Positions 1 to 7,309 of a stretch of DNA of 64,000 nucleotides are shown here, one piece after another. This stretch comes from Actinocorallia herbida (GTDB lineage: Bacteria; Actinomycetota; Actinomycetes; Streptosporangiales; Streptosporangiaceae): NCBI RefSeq assembly GCF_003751225.1, contig NZ_RJKE01000001.1:620001-684000 (forward strand), in the 5' to 3' direction. The translations under genes were made by a program, and so were the position numbers. Numbering within the stretch: position 1 is the first letter of the stretch; each line of letters starts with the position of its first letter. The notes beneath the pieces are model-generated. The model had not been told where the DNA came from. It ran no database searches and saw nothing but the letters and a program-made list of their open reading frames with translations.

Positions 1-2100
1 CTGTTCTTCGTCAACATCTGGCGCAGGGGCATGATGCTGCCGGGCGTCGGCTTCGGCCTGCTGGTCCTGTCGGCGATCCTCATCGGCGGTGTCTACCCGC
101 TGATCATCCAGCAGTTCCAGGTCAAGCCGAACGAGCTGGCCAAGGAGCGCGTCTACATCGAGCGCAACATCGAGGCGACGCGAGAGGCGTTCGGCGTCGG
201 GGGCGTGGAGGAGCAGAACTACGCGCCCACCAAGCAGCCGGACGCCGAAGAGGCCGAGAAGTACTCCGAGACGATCCCGAACGTCCGGCTGCTCGACCCG
301 ACGCTGCTGTCCCCGACGTTCCGCCAGAACCAGCAGCTCCAGGGCTACTACACCTTCTCCGACCCGCTCGACATCGACCGCTACCCCGACGCCGACGGCA
401 AGATGCAGGACACCCTCGTCGCCGTCCGCGAGCTGACGGGACCGCCCGGCACCCAGTCCGGCTGGGTCAACGAGCACCTGACCTACACGCACGGCTACGG
501 GTTCGTCGCCGCCCCCGGCAACACGGTCGACCCGCAGAGCAAGGGCCCGGTCTACACCGCCTCCGACATGCCCCAGTCGTGCGAGATGAAGACCAAGGAG
601 AACGAATGCCAGTTCTCCATTGAAAAGCCCCAGGTGTACTTCGGTGAGCAGTCCCCGGACTACTCGATCGTCGGCGTGCAGGACGAACTCGACTTCCCCA
701 ACGGCCCCCGCACCACCTACGACGGCACGGGCGGCGTCCGCATGGACTCCTTCTTCAACCGGGTGTCCTACGCGCTGAAGTTCCGGGACCGCAACATCCT
801 GCTGTCCGGCGACATCACGGAGCAGTCGCGCATCCTGTACGACAGGAACCCCCGCGAGCGCGTCCAGAAGGCCGCCCCCTGGCTGACGGTCGACGGCAAC
901 GCCTACCCGGTCGTCGCCGACGGCCGCATCGTGTGGGTCGTCGACGGCTACACGACGTCCAACGGTTACCCCTACTCCGAGCGGATCAACCTCCAGGACA
1001 CCACGCGCGACTCCAACAGCAACCGCCAGGCCGTCGGCCGGCAGCCGGGCTCGGAGATCAACTACATCCGCAACTCGGTGAAGGCCACGGTCGACGCCTA
1101 CGACGGCACCGTCACGCTGTACGCCTGGGACGAGAGCGACCCGGTCCTCAAGACCTGGCAGAAGGCGTTCCCCGGCACCGTCAAGACCAAGGCCGAGCTG
1201 GAGAAGACCCTCGGCGGCGAGGTGTTCTCGCACGTCCGCTACCCCGAGGACCTCTTCAAGGTGCAGCGCAGCGTCCTGCGCAGCTACCACGTCACGGACC
1301 CGTCGGCGTTCTACGACGGCCAGGACAGCTGGGAGATCCCCGTCGACCCGACGGAGGCGTCGGTCACCGAGCCGCCGTTCTACCTGACGCTCCAGATGCC
1401 GTCGCGGGAGGAGGAGAAGGAGCCGGAGCAGCCCGGATTCTCCCTCACGTCCACGTATGTGTCGCGGAACGGGACGAACCTGACGGGCTTCCTGGCGGCG
1501 AACAGCGATCCGGGTTCGCCGAACTTCGGTGAGCTTCGCCTCCTCCAGGTGCCCCGTGAAGTGTCGATTCTCGGCCCGGGGCAGATGCAGAACACCTTCA
1601 AGGGCAACGACAAGGTCGCACCGGTTCTGAACCGTCCGGCCGGAAGCACGACGCAGGTGGTCTACGGAAACCTGCTGACGCTCCCGTTCGGCGGCGGATT
1701 CATGTACGTCCAGCCGGTCTACCAGCAGTCCGCGAGCGGCGCGCAGTATCCCGTGCTCGGCTGGGTCCTGGTCAGTTTCGGCGATCAGATCGGCTTCGCG
1801 ACGACCTTCGAGGACGCGCTCAAGCAGGTTCTGCAACCGGGCACCGAGGTCCCCACGACCGGCCAGACGCCCGAACAACCGGAAACGGCACCCGGCACGT
1901 CGCCTTCGGTTCAGCAGGCGATCAACGCCGTCAAACAGGCGTTCCAGGAATCGCAGGACGCACTCAAGAGCGGCGATCTGAAGAAGTACGCAGAAGCCCA
2001 GGACAAGCTCAGCCAGGCCATCAACAACCTGGTGGAAGTCCAAAACAAGGCTGACGACACCGCACCCACTTCAACGCCAAGCCCATCGCCCACCAACTGA
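1..2100 (+). CDS. UPF0182 family membrane protein, 3' part
   Basis: The frame is open from base 1, so the gene starts upstream of the window; the first in-frame ATG (base 31) lies inside the last membrane segment and is not the start. About 700 residues are visible: one hydrophobic helix (VGFGLLVLSAILIGGVYPLI), then a large Tyr/Asp-rich domain predicted outside the membrane, ending in an acidic coiled region and a Thr/Ser/Pro tail. This matches the C-terminal half of the UPF0182 (COG1615) family of about 950-1000 residues with 7 N-terminal helices. The molecular function is unknown. The next gene is an initiator tRNA 43 bases downstream. Confidence 0.88.
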   Translation: MFFVNIWRRGMMLPGVGFGLLVLSAILIGGVYPLIIQQFQVKPNELAKERVYIERNIEATREAFGVGGVEEQNYAPTKQPDAEEAEKYSETIPNVRLLDPTLLSPTFRQNQQLQGYYTFSDPLDIDRYPDADGKMQDTLVAVRELTGPPGTQSGWVNEHLTYTHGYGFVAAPGNTVDPQSKGPVYTASDMPQSCEMKTKENECQFSIEKPQVYFGEQSPDYSIVGVQDELDFPNGPRTTYDGTGGVRMDSFFNRVSYALKFRDRNILLSGDITEQSRILYDRNPRERVQKAAPWLTVDGNAYPVVADGRIVWVVDGYTTSNGYPYSERINLQDTTRDSNSNRQAVGRQPGSEINYIRNSVKATVDAYDGTVTLYAWDESDPVLKTWQKAFPGTVKTKAELEKTLGGEVFSHVRYPEDLFKVQRSVLRSYHVTDPSAFYDGQDSWEIPVDPTEASVTEPPFYLTLQMPSREEEKEPEQPGFSLTSTYVSRNGTNLTGFLAANSDPGSPNFGELRLLQVPREVSILGPGQMQNTFKGNDKVAPVLNRPAGSTTQVVYGNLLTLPFGGGFMYVQPVYQQSASGAQYPVLGWVLVSFGDQIGFATTFEDALKQVLQPGTEVPTTGQTPEQPETAPGTSPSVQQAINAVKQAFQESQDALKSGDLKKYAEAQDKLSQAINNLVEVQNKADDTAPTSTPSPSPTN

Positions 2101-2101
2101 T

Positions 2102-2130
2102 TTGCATATAGCTGCTCCACCCCATAGTCT
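2102..2130 (+). promoter_or_regulatory. Promoter of first initiator tRNA
   Basis: TTGCAT (2102-2107), a 17-base spacer and TAGTCT (2125-2130), 13 bases before the tRNA. The second tRNA copy has the same arrangement (TTGCGC-17-TAAGCT, also 13 bases before the tRNA), although the spacers differ. That conservation is the main support. Confidence 0.6.
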
Positions 2131-2160
2131 TTAAACACAACGACGCGGGGTGGAGCAGCT
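2110..2160. repeat. 14-bp inverted repeat overlapping the tRNA 5' half
   Basis: AGCTGCTCCACCCC (2110-2123) is perfectly complementary to GGGGTGGAGCAGCT (2147-2160), which is the acceptor/D-arm region of the tRNA. Read-through RNA from the UPF0182 gene could fold this 14-bp stem in place of the tRNA. RNA started at the tRNA promoter lacks the upstream arm. The second tRNA copy keeps only about 7 bp of the complement. Confidence 0.6.
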
Positions 2161-2220
2161 CGGTAGCTCGCTGGGCTCATAACCCAGAGGTCGCAGGTTC
2201 AAATCCTGTCCCCGCTACCA
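2144..2220 (+). tRNA. Initiator tRNA-Met (CAU), copy 1
   Basis: A 77-base cloverleaf with encoded CCA. The 7-bp acceptor stem has a C1 x U72 mismatch, and three G:C pairs (GGG...CCC) flank the CAU loop. Both are hallmarks of initiator tRNA, which is formylated and loaded directly in the ribosomal P site. D-arm GGAGCAGCTCGGTAGCTC and T-arm GGTTCAAATCC are normal. An identical gene lies at 12407. Confidence 0.96.
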
Positions 2221-2285
2221 AAGGTCCGAGGGCCGCCGTGGTCGCTTCCTAGCGGAAGCTTCCATGGTGGCCCTTCGGTCTTTCT
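2221..2285 (+). terminator. Hairpin terminator after tRNA copy 1
   Basis: CCGAGGGCC (2226-2234) pairs with GGCCCTTCGG (2269-2278) with one bulged base, AAAG/CTTT extend the stem, and TTTCT follows. The same structure is at 12484-12548. Confidence 0.65.
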
Positions 2286-2384
2286 GGGGGGCGACCCCCA
2301 GACCCCCGATGTGGTGGGGCTCCGCCCCCCCACGCCCCCCGTTCGCTCTAGGGGATTTCCGCTCCCGTCAGGTTTCCGGGCTCC

Positions 2385-2668
2385 GTGATCAGCCGCGCTC
2401 GTCCAAGGGTCCCGGCGTTCCGACCGCCTTCGTTGCGCTTTTGAGAAGCCCCGCTTCGTGATCAGCCGCACGTCCCCACGTCCCCGGACCCCGCGCCCGT
2501 CTTCGCTGCGCTTTTGAGAAGCCCCGCCCCGTGATCAGCCGCACGTCCCCACGTCCCCGGACCCCGCGCCCGTCTTCGCCGCGCCTTTGGGAAGTCAAGC
2601 CCCGTGACCACCCGCAGCCGACCAAGGGCCGGTTCCGTGGTGGTCGCGCCGTTGACGGGCTCGGCCCC
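2385..2668. repeat. 73-bp tandem array, first copy (4 units)
   Basis: GTGATCA/GTGACCA motifs start units at 2385, 2458, 2531 and 2604, exactly 73 bases apart. The conserved core runs from CGCTTTTGAGAAGCCCCGC through GTGATCAGCCGC; the rest of each unit varies. No coding potential consistent between copies was seen. The array runs into the hairpin at 2660-2699. Confidence 0.85.
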
Positions 2669-2699
2669 GTGATCTGCGGTGCGTGATCACGGGGCCGAG
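2660..2699. terminator. 15-bp perfect hairpin between convergent genes
   Basis: CTCGGCCCCGTGATC (2660-2674) and its exact complement (2685-2699) with a 10-base loop, just downstream of the reverse-strand reductase gene. There is no T-run, as is common in high-GC actinomycetes. It probably works in both directions. Confidence 0.7.
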
Positions 2700-2715
2700 G
2701 GGCGGGGCGGGAGAG

Positions 2716-3549
2716 TCAGGAGAGGGCGGAGGATTCTTCGGCCTCCACCTGGGCGTTCCAGGTGGACTTGGAGGACTGCCAGCCGTCTTCGTCGGCGCCC
2801 AGGCGCCAGTAGCCGGAGATGGAGAGCTGGGCGAGGGGGATCTCACGGGTGACGCGGAGGTCACGGCGGATCGCCTTGACGAGACCGGCTTCGCCGTGGA
2901 CGAAGGCCTGGACGTCCTGGCTCGGGAACTCCAGGGCGGTGAAGGCCGCGGTGAGGAGTTCGCCCACCGGGGCGCTGCCGCGATGCAGCCAGGTGACGGT
3001 GAGTCCGGGGAGGGAGGGAAGGGGGACTTCCTCCTCGGCCGACTCGACCTCCAGGAGGGCGATCGCGGTGGCACCCTCCGGAAGCTGCTCAAGGGAGGCC
3101 GCGATGGCCGGTACGGCGCTCTCATCGCCCGCCAGGAGGTGCCAGCCGGCGTCGGCCGAAGGCCGGTAGCCTCCGCCCGGTCCGGCCAGCCACAGCTCGT
3201 CTCCGGGCCGCGCGGAGGCGGCCCACGGGCCGGCGATGCCCGAGTCGCCGTGCACGACGAAGTCGAGGGTCAGTTCGGCGGCCGCGGGGTCCCACTCGCG
3301 GACGGTGTAGGTCCGGGTGATCGGCCACTTGTCGCGCGGGAGCTCCCGCCGGATGGCCGCGGGGTCGAACGGGGTAGGGGAGCCGGGTCGGGGAAACTGG
3401 AGCTTCACGTAGTGGTCGGTGAAGTCCCCGGCGTGGAAGCGCTGCTTCAGGTCGTCGCCGCCCACGACGACGCGGACCATGTGCGGGGTGAGCTGCTCCG
3501 TGCGCAGCACGACGGTGCGGTAGGGGTTCGGAACGCGGCGTTCGGCCAT
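2716..3549 (-). CDS. Siderophore-interacting protein (FAD ferric-siderophore reductase)
   Basis: 277 residues. An N-terminal FAD-binding barrel begins near RRVPNPYRTVVLRTEQLTPH, followed by VKLQFPRPG and RTYTVREWDPAAAELTLDFVVHG (FAD/isoalloxazine contacts), then a C-terminal SIP domain with a Gly-rich NAD(P)H region. Family members reduce ferric siderophores in the cytosol to release iron. Two ATGs lie 6 bases apart; the second (3549) was chosen because AAGGAGG is 8 bases upstream, against 2 for the first. No transporter or siderophore genes are adjacent. A palindromic operator overlaps the promoter. Confidence 0.88.
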   Translation of the reverse strand: MAERRVPNPYRTVVLRTEQLTPHMVRVVVGGDDLKQRFHAGDFTDHYVKLQFPRPGSPTPFDPAAIRRELPRDKWPITRTYTVREWDPAAAELTLDFVVHGDSGIAGPWAASARPGDELWLAGPGGGYRPSADAGWHLLAGDESAVPAIAASLEQLPEGATAIALLEVESAEEEVPLPSLPGLTVTWLHRGSAPVGELLTAAFTALEFPSQDVQAFVHGEAGLVKAIRRDLRVTREIPLAQLSISGYWRLGADEDGWQSSKSTWNAQVEAEESSALS

Positions 3550-3562
3550 GTCCATGGCCTCC

Positions 3563-3615
3563 TTCGATATGTCAACGATGTGATAGCGATATATCGAAGG
3601 TATCTGATGTGTCAA
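3563..3615 (-). promoter_or_regulatory. Promoter with palindromic operator for the SIP gene
   Basis: Reverse strand: TTGACA (3615-3610), a 16-base spacer, TATATC (3593-3588). An inverted repeat TTCGATAT (3563-3570) / ATATCGAA (3591-3598) covers the -10 and start region. PadR-family repressors control related SIP genes (E. coli YqjI/YqjH), but no PadR gene is adjacent, so the regulator is a guess. Confidence 0.6.
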
Positions 3616-3654
3616 GTTGCGCGGGCACCCGCCGGGAGTGCCCGCGCCGGCGCG

Positions 3655-4089
3655 TCAGACCGGGGTGAGGACGAAGACCGGGATCTTCCGGTCGGTCTTC
3701 GTCTGGTACTCGGCGTAGGCGGGCCAGGCCTCGACGGCCAGCCGCCACCACTGGTCGCGCTCCAGGCCCTCGGCCAGGTGGGCGATGTACTTGCGCGGCT
3801 CCGGCCCGTCCTGGAGCAGGACCTCGGAGTCGGCGACGATGTTGTGGTACCAGACCGGGTGCTTCGGCGCCCCGCCCATGGACGCCACGACCGCGTACTT
3901 GTCCCCGTCGTTGACGCGCATGAGCGGCGTCTTGCGGATCTTGCCGGTCTTGGCGCCCCGGGTCGTCAGGATGATGATGGGCTTGCCGCCCATCGTGTTG
4001 CCCTCGGCCCCGCCCGTCCGCTCGTACAGCTCCACCTGTTCGGCGGCCTGGGTGAACGGGCTAGGCGCGTACTCGCCTTCCAGAGGCAT
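3655..4089 (-). CDS. Deazaflavin (F420)-dependent nitroreductase family protein
   Basis: 144 residues. [40 protein letters not shown] and the [20 protein letters not shown] helix are the family pattern of the Ddn-like split-barrel proteins, which bind F420 and reduce quinones or nitro compounds, often at the membrane. Length is typical. The start at 4089 follows GAGGGAG with a short spacer; longer upstream extensions in the same frame look unrelated. Transcribed alone, 105 bases upstream of the SIP gene. The natural substrate cannot be read from sequence. Confidence 0.85.
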   Translation of the reverse strand: MPLEGEYAPSPFTQAAEQVELYERTGGAEGNTMGGKPIIILTTRGAKTGKIRKTPLMRVNDGDKYAVVASMGGAPKHPVWYHNIVADSEVLLQDGPEPRKYIAHLAEGLERDQWWRLAVEAWPAYAEYQTKTDRKIPVFVLTPV

Positions 4090-4218
4090 GGATGCTCCCT
4101 CGTCGTTTGCGGCTCCGGTGCGGAGCCCCTCCCACGCTTTCATGTGACCGTCGTCGCTTTTCTCGCCGGGGTTGGCGATTGACGTTTGGCAGATCTCGAA
4201 ACGGTTACGAAAGTAAGC

Positions 4219-4368
4219 ATGGGTACTATTTTGTGGCTTATTGCAGTGGTTCTGGTGATTTACGGGATCTACGTACTGATCGCCCGGCGGAACGTTCTGC
4301 TGGGCATCGTGCTCATCGTCCTGGGCCTGCTCGTCGGCCCCGGCGGCGTGAGCATCTTCCACCCGTAG
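4219..4368 (+). CDS. Small GPGG-motif membrane protein
   Basis: 49 residues from ATG 4219: two hydrophobic segments ([19 protein letters not shown] and [15 protein letters not shown]) around an RRN turn, ending with [10 protein letters not shown]. Small GPGG-motif membrane proteins of about this length are widespread in actinomycetes and have no known role. An in-frame ATG at 4186 would add 11 polar residues, but the family-like start is 4219. A strong hairpin lies 57 bases downstream. Confidence 0.7.
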   Translation: MGTILWLIAVVLVIYGIYVLIARRNVLLGIVLIVLGLLVGPGGVSIFHP

Positions 4369-4424
4369 CGCCTCCCTCCGACCGGACTCCGGCACCCCTC
4401 CTGGACGGCCGCCGGTGTAGACGA

Positions 4425-4489
4425 ACGCGTCCGCCCTCCCTGATCATCCCCATCTGCTGGACGGGATGGATCGGGGAGGGCGGACGCGT
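4425..4489. terminator. 16-bp perfect hairpin terminator
   Basis: ACGCGTCCGCCCTCCC (4425-4440) pairs perfectly with 4474-4489. The 33-base loop can pair further (CATC/GATG). It lies between convergent genes and ends about 180 bases from the carotenoid oxygenase stop. It is one of the strongest stems in the window. The rest of 4369-4665 shows nothing else clear. Confidence 0.7.
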
Positions 4490-4665
4490 GCGAGCGGGAC
4501 GGACGCCGCACGGGCGGTTCGGTGGAGAACATCCCGAACCTTCGGGGTGAGGGTCGCGTCGTACCGGGTGTTGAGGGGCAAGGAGAGGCGAACTCAGGGG
4601 GGAGCTTCTCCGAGCATGGGCGGGCGGAACGGGACAAGGGCGTCCCGGTCCGCCCGTCAGTCGTT

Positions 4666-6333
4666 TCAGGGGAGCCGGTCGGCCACGCGGTGGGCGGCGG
4701 CGCGGAGGGGTTCGGGCAGGGCGTCGAGGCGGTGGTCGAGATCGGCGCGGAAGCTGTGGCGCGGGACGTCGGGGGCGGGGCGGGCTTCGGGAAGCCAGGC
4801 CGAGTGGATCATGAAGGGGACGGTGCGGCCCGGGGGCGGGGCGAGGACGGCGACGGGTCCGCGCGCGACGTCGGCGGCGTCGAAGAGCTCCAGGCGGAAC
4901 CTGTCGTCGTTGTGGACGAGGACGAGCAGGTACCCGTCGTGGCCGCCGGGGGAGGTCCCGGCGTAGCGGGAGCGGCCTTCCGCGCCGGGGGAGCGCGGGA
5001 CGAACGAGGGCGAGGTCGGGTAGTCGTCCGCGGCGAAGGTCCACTCGTGCAGCGCCTTCAGGGACTCCCGGTCGTGCGTGACGAGGATCGCGGGGGTCTC
5101 CGCGGCCGGGAACGCCGACCGGTCGACGCGGTCGCCGTAGTTCGCCAGCGCCCGCTGGTTGATCGCCTCGGGGTGGAACCCGAGGTAGATCAGATGGTGG
5201 ACGGTAGGGGCGAGCTGGCCTTCCAGGGACCAGTCGATCGCCGATAGCTCGGCCTGCCAATAGCGCGCCGGGTCGTGGGCGCGCGCCTTCTCGGTGATCC
5301 GCCCGGTCTCCGGGTCGAACCGCAGCAGCGCCGTGACGGTCGGGCTCATCCCGTGGCAGTACATCCCGCGCAGAGCGGGATCGATCGGGCGGCCGTAGAG
5401 GTCGATGTCGTCTTCGCGCAGGTACATCCCGATGTCCACCCCGGGGGAGTGCTCCATGAGGATCTCGACGCCGTCGGAGTCGTCATAGCGCGCGTAGAAG
5501 TGGTTGACCTCGGGGGCGAGGCGGAACTCCTTGCACGGGACGCTCGGCCGGCCGGGGGCGAGGTCGTCCTTGCGGATCAGCAGGACCGGCCCGTCCGGGT
5601 TGTTGGTGACGGTCCGGTCCGCCCCGAAGATCTCCTGGACGTCCACCTTGTACGCGGTGTCCGCGAGAACCAGCCACTCCCGCGTCTGGGTGATCGTGTG
5701 CGTGGACTGCGGAAGGGAGGCCCCCTCGACGAGCCAGCGTTCGACGCGCGGACTCGTCCCGTCGTACCGGATGACGGACACCGCCCCGGAGATCACGTCC
5801 CGGCTGACCGACCACAGGCAGTCCCGCTCGGGGTCGACGACGGGGTGCGCGGTCGTCGACACGAGCGGCAGCACGGGCTGGTCGAGGGCCGGCGCCCAGT
5901 CGTCGCGGTGCCCGACCTCGGCGACGAACGCCAGCGTCACCGGGTCGACCTCGACGGGACGACCCGCGTCCCACGTCGCGAAGAGGCGGTCGCCCCAGGG
6001 CAGCGGCGCGGTGTTGGCGGCGTTGACCATCCCGAACGGCGAGCTCGTGCCGACGGGCCCGTTGACGAACAGGTCGGGGCAGGCGCGGCGGAGCAGCACC
6101 GACGGGGTCTCCACGACCCGGGGCCGCCACACGAAGACGCCGTTCGCGTCGGGCCGCAGCGGGACGCGCACGAGGATGCCGTCGCCGAAGAACGCGTGGA
6201 TCGGGTGGGTGCGCTGGTCGGACGTGCTGACGACGAAGTGCCCGCCCACGTCCGCAGGCCAGGCGCCGGAGACGACGGTCAGGTCGAGGTCTTCGGGGTC
6301 GTCCTTGGCGAGGATCGAGCGGGGGATCGGCAT
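4666..6333 (-). CDS. Carotenoid oxygenase family protein
   Basis: 555 residues. The four His ligands of the non-heme iron in the RPE65/lignostilbene dioxygenase beta-propeller family can be placed near H163 (STTAHPVVD), H212 (PQSTHTITQ), H278 (APEVNHFYARY) and H510 (PFMIHSAW). Such enzymes cleave C=C bonds in carotenoids, apocarotenoids or stilbenes. Start 6333 is preferred because a TTGACG-17-TTGTCT promoter places +1 at 6334; a TTG at 6369 is the alternative. The GntR gene upstream runs in the same direction. No carotenoid biosynthesis genes are nearby, so the substrate is unknown. Confidence 0.85.
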   Translation of the reverse strand: MPIPRSILAKDDPEDLDLTVVSGAWPADVGGHFVVSTSDQRTHPIHAFFGDGILVRVPLRPDANGVFVWRPRVVETPSVLLRRACPDLFVNGPVGTSSPFGMVNAANTAPLPWGDRLFATWDAGRPVEVDPVTLAFVAEVGHRDDWAPALDQPVLPLVSTTAHPVVDPERDCLWSVSRDVISGAVSVIRYDGTSPRVERWLVEGASLPQSTHTITQTREWLVLADTAYKVDVQEIFGADRTVTNNPDGPVLLIRKDDLAPGRPSVPCKEFRLAPEVNHFYARYDDSDGVEILMEHSPGVDIGMYLREDDIDLYGRPIDPALRGMYCHGMSPTVTALLRFDPETGRITEKARAHDPARYWQAELSAIDWSLEGQLAPTVHHLIYLGFHPEAINQRALANYGDRVDRSAFPAAETPAILVTHDRESLKALHEWTFAADDYPTSPSFVPRSPGAEGRSRYAGTSPGGHDGYLLVLVHNDDRFRLELFDAADVARGPVAVLAPPPGRTVPFMIHSAWLPEARPAPDVPRHSFRADLDHRLDALPEPLRAAAHRVADRLP

Positions 6334-6340
6334 GTCCGTC

Positions 6341-6369
6341 AGACAACTCCGTATCGGACACTCCGTCAA
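6341..6369 (-). promoter_or_regulatory. Promoter and palindrome of the carotenoid oxygenase gene
   Basis: Reverse strand: TTGACG (6369-6364), a 17-base spacer, TTGTCT (6346-6341). The spacer contains the perfect 11-base palindrome TCCGTATCGGA (6348-6358), a plausible repressor site. The predicted +1 (6334) is one base before the start codon. Confidence 0.45.
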
Positions 6370-6436
6370 TGACCTTCGATAGCGGGATTCATCCCCTGCG
6401 CGTCGGGGAGATGTGGCGTTGCGCCGCGCCTCCGCC

Positions 6437-7132
6437 TCAGCCGAGGAAGCCGCGCAGCAGCGACGCGGTCCCGTCGAGGTGCTCGGCCATCGCGCGGTGC
6501 GCGGCGGCGGGGTCGCGGTCGAGGATCGCCGTGACGACCGCGGCGTGCTGGACCGCGGCGTGCGCGATGTTCGGGCGCAGCACCGGGATCGCGTTGAGCA
6601 GATCGGTCACCCGCAGCCGGGCCTCGGCGCAGGCCGCCGCGAGCAGCGGCGAGCCGGTCAGCTCCGCGATCGTCAGATGGAACCGGACGTCGAGCCGCCG
6701 GTAGTCGGCGGGCGCCGCCCCGTTGACCGCGTGCAGGGCGCCGAGGAGCCTTTCGGTCTCCTCGGTGGTGAGGCCGGTCATCGCGAGATGCGTCGCCGCG
6801 CCCGTCTCGACGGCCATCCGGAACACCAGCGCGTCGCGCAGCTCGGCGGCCCGTCCCGCGGTCACCCGGGCGAGGTCGCCCGCTTCGGGCGCGCGCGGCC
6901 GGTATGTCACGAACGTGCCGCCGGTCCTGCCGCGCCGCGACTCCACGTAGCCCTCCTCGGTGAGGACCCGGATCGCCTCGCGCAGCGTCACCCTGCTGAT
7001 GCCGAGGCTGCGAGCGAGCTCACGCTCGGGCGGCAGCCGCTCCCCGTGGTCGACCAGGCGCAGCTTGATCACCTGGAGGAGCCGCTCGACGGTCTCCTCG
7101 AAGGCGTTCCCGGCCCGGACGGGACCCAGCAC
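6437..7132 (-). CDS. GntR-family regulator, FadR/FCD subfamily
   Basis: 231 residues. N-terminal winged helix (LPPERELARSLGISRVTLREAIRVLTEEGYVE, about residues 33-64) with the RTGGTFV wing, then an all-helical FCD ligand domain with the RLDVRFHLTIAELTGSPLL motif and H residues expected to bind a metal. Such regulators usually sense a carboxylate substrate and repress the neighbouring catabolic genes. It is divergent from the permease operon, and a palindrome sits on that promoter. The GTG at 7132 has no Shine-Dalgarno, so the start is uncertain. Confidence 0.85.
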   Translation of the reverse strand: MLGPVRAGNAFEETVERLLQVIKLRLVDHGERLPPERELARSLGISRVTLREAIRVLTEEGYVESRRGRTGGTFVTYRPRAPEAGDLARVTAGRAAELRDALVFRMAVETGAATHLAMTGLTTEETERLLGALHAVNGAAPADYRRLDVRFHLTIAELTGSPLLAAACAEARLRVTDLLNAIPVLRPNIAHAAVQHAAVVTAILDRDPAAAHRAMAEHLDGTASLLRGFLG

Positions 7133-7227
7133 GGCGGCCAGGGCGCGCGCTTCGCCGTCGATGACCGTGGCCTCCTGCTTCGGGACGAAGAATCGGGACA
7201 GCCCACGTTACTTCCCGGTTTCAGGTC

Positions 7228-7272
7228 TTGACGGACGGACCCCGCCGATCATTAATGGTCTGGCATCAGACC
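7228..7272 (+). promoter_or_regulatory. Promoter and operator of the permease operon
   Basis: TTGACG (7228-7233), a 17-base spacer, ATTAAT (7251-7256), followed directly by the perfect inverted repeat GGTCTG-gcat-CAGACC (7257-7272), which covers the predicted start site. The position suits a repressor; the divergent GntR protein is the obvious candidate. Confidence 0.65.
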
Positions 7273-7309
7273 CTTTCTGGGAGCGGTACCCCCGCCGCGG
7301 AGGTCGTCC

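Larger units (their letters stand above)
2133..2451 (+). repeat. 319-bp perfect direct repeat, copy 1
   Basis: This stretch is identical base for base to 12396-12714. It holds the initiator tRNA, its terminator, three GC-rich hairpins (for example CTGGGGG-GCGA-CCCCCAG) and the start of the 73-bp array. The copies are in direct orientation, 10,263 bp apart. Confidence 0.92.

Noticed and set aside
2264-2461. 65-codon ORF identical in both tRNA repeats (also 12527-12724)
   Set aside because: It lies over hairpins and array DNA; identity is explained by the duplication and the peptide has no protein-like features.
2385-2668. CRISPR-like array (regular repeat, variable filler)
   Set aside because: Units are 73 bp with the variable parts still related to each other, no repeat is near-perfect, and no cas genes are present.
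7257-7272. DasR (dre) site
   Set aside because: The dre consensus has the arms adjacent (TGGTCTAGACCA); here there is a 4-base gap, and the GntR neighbour is the better candidate.
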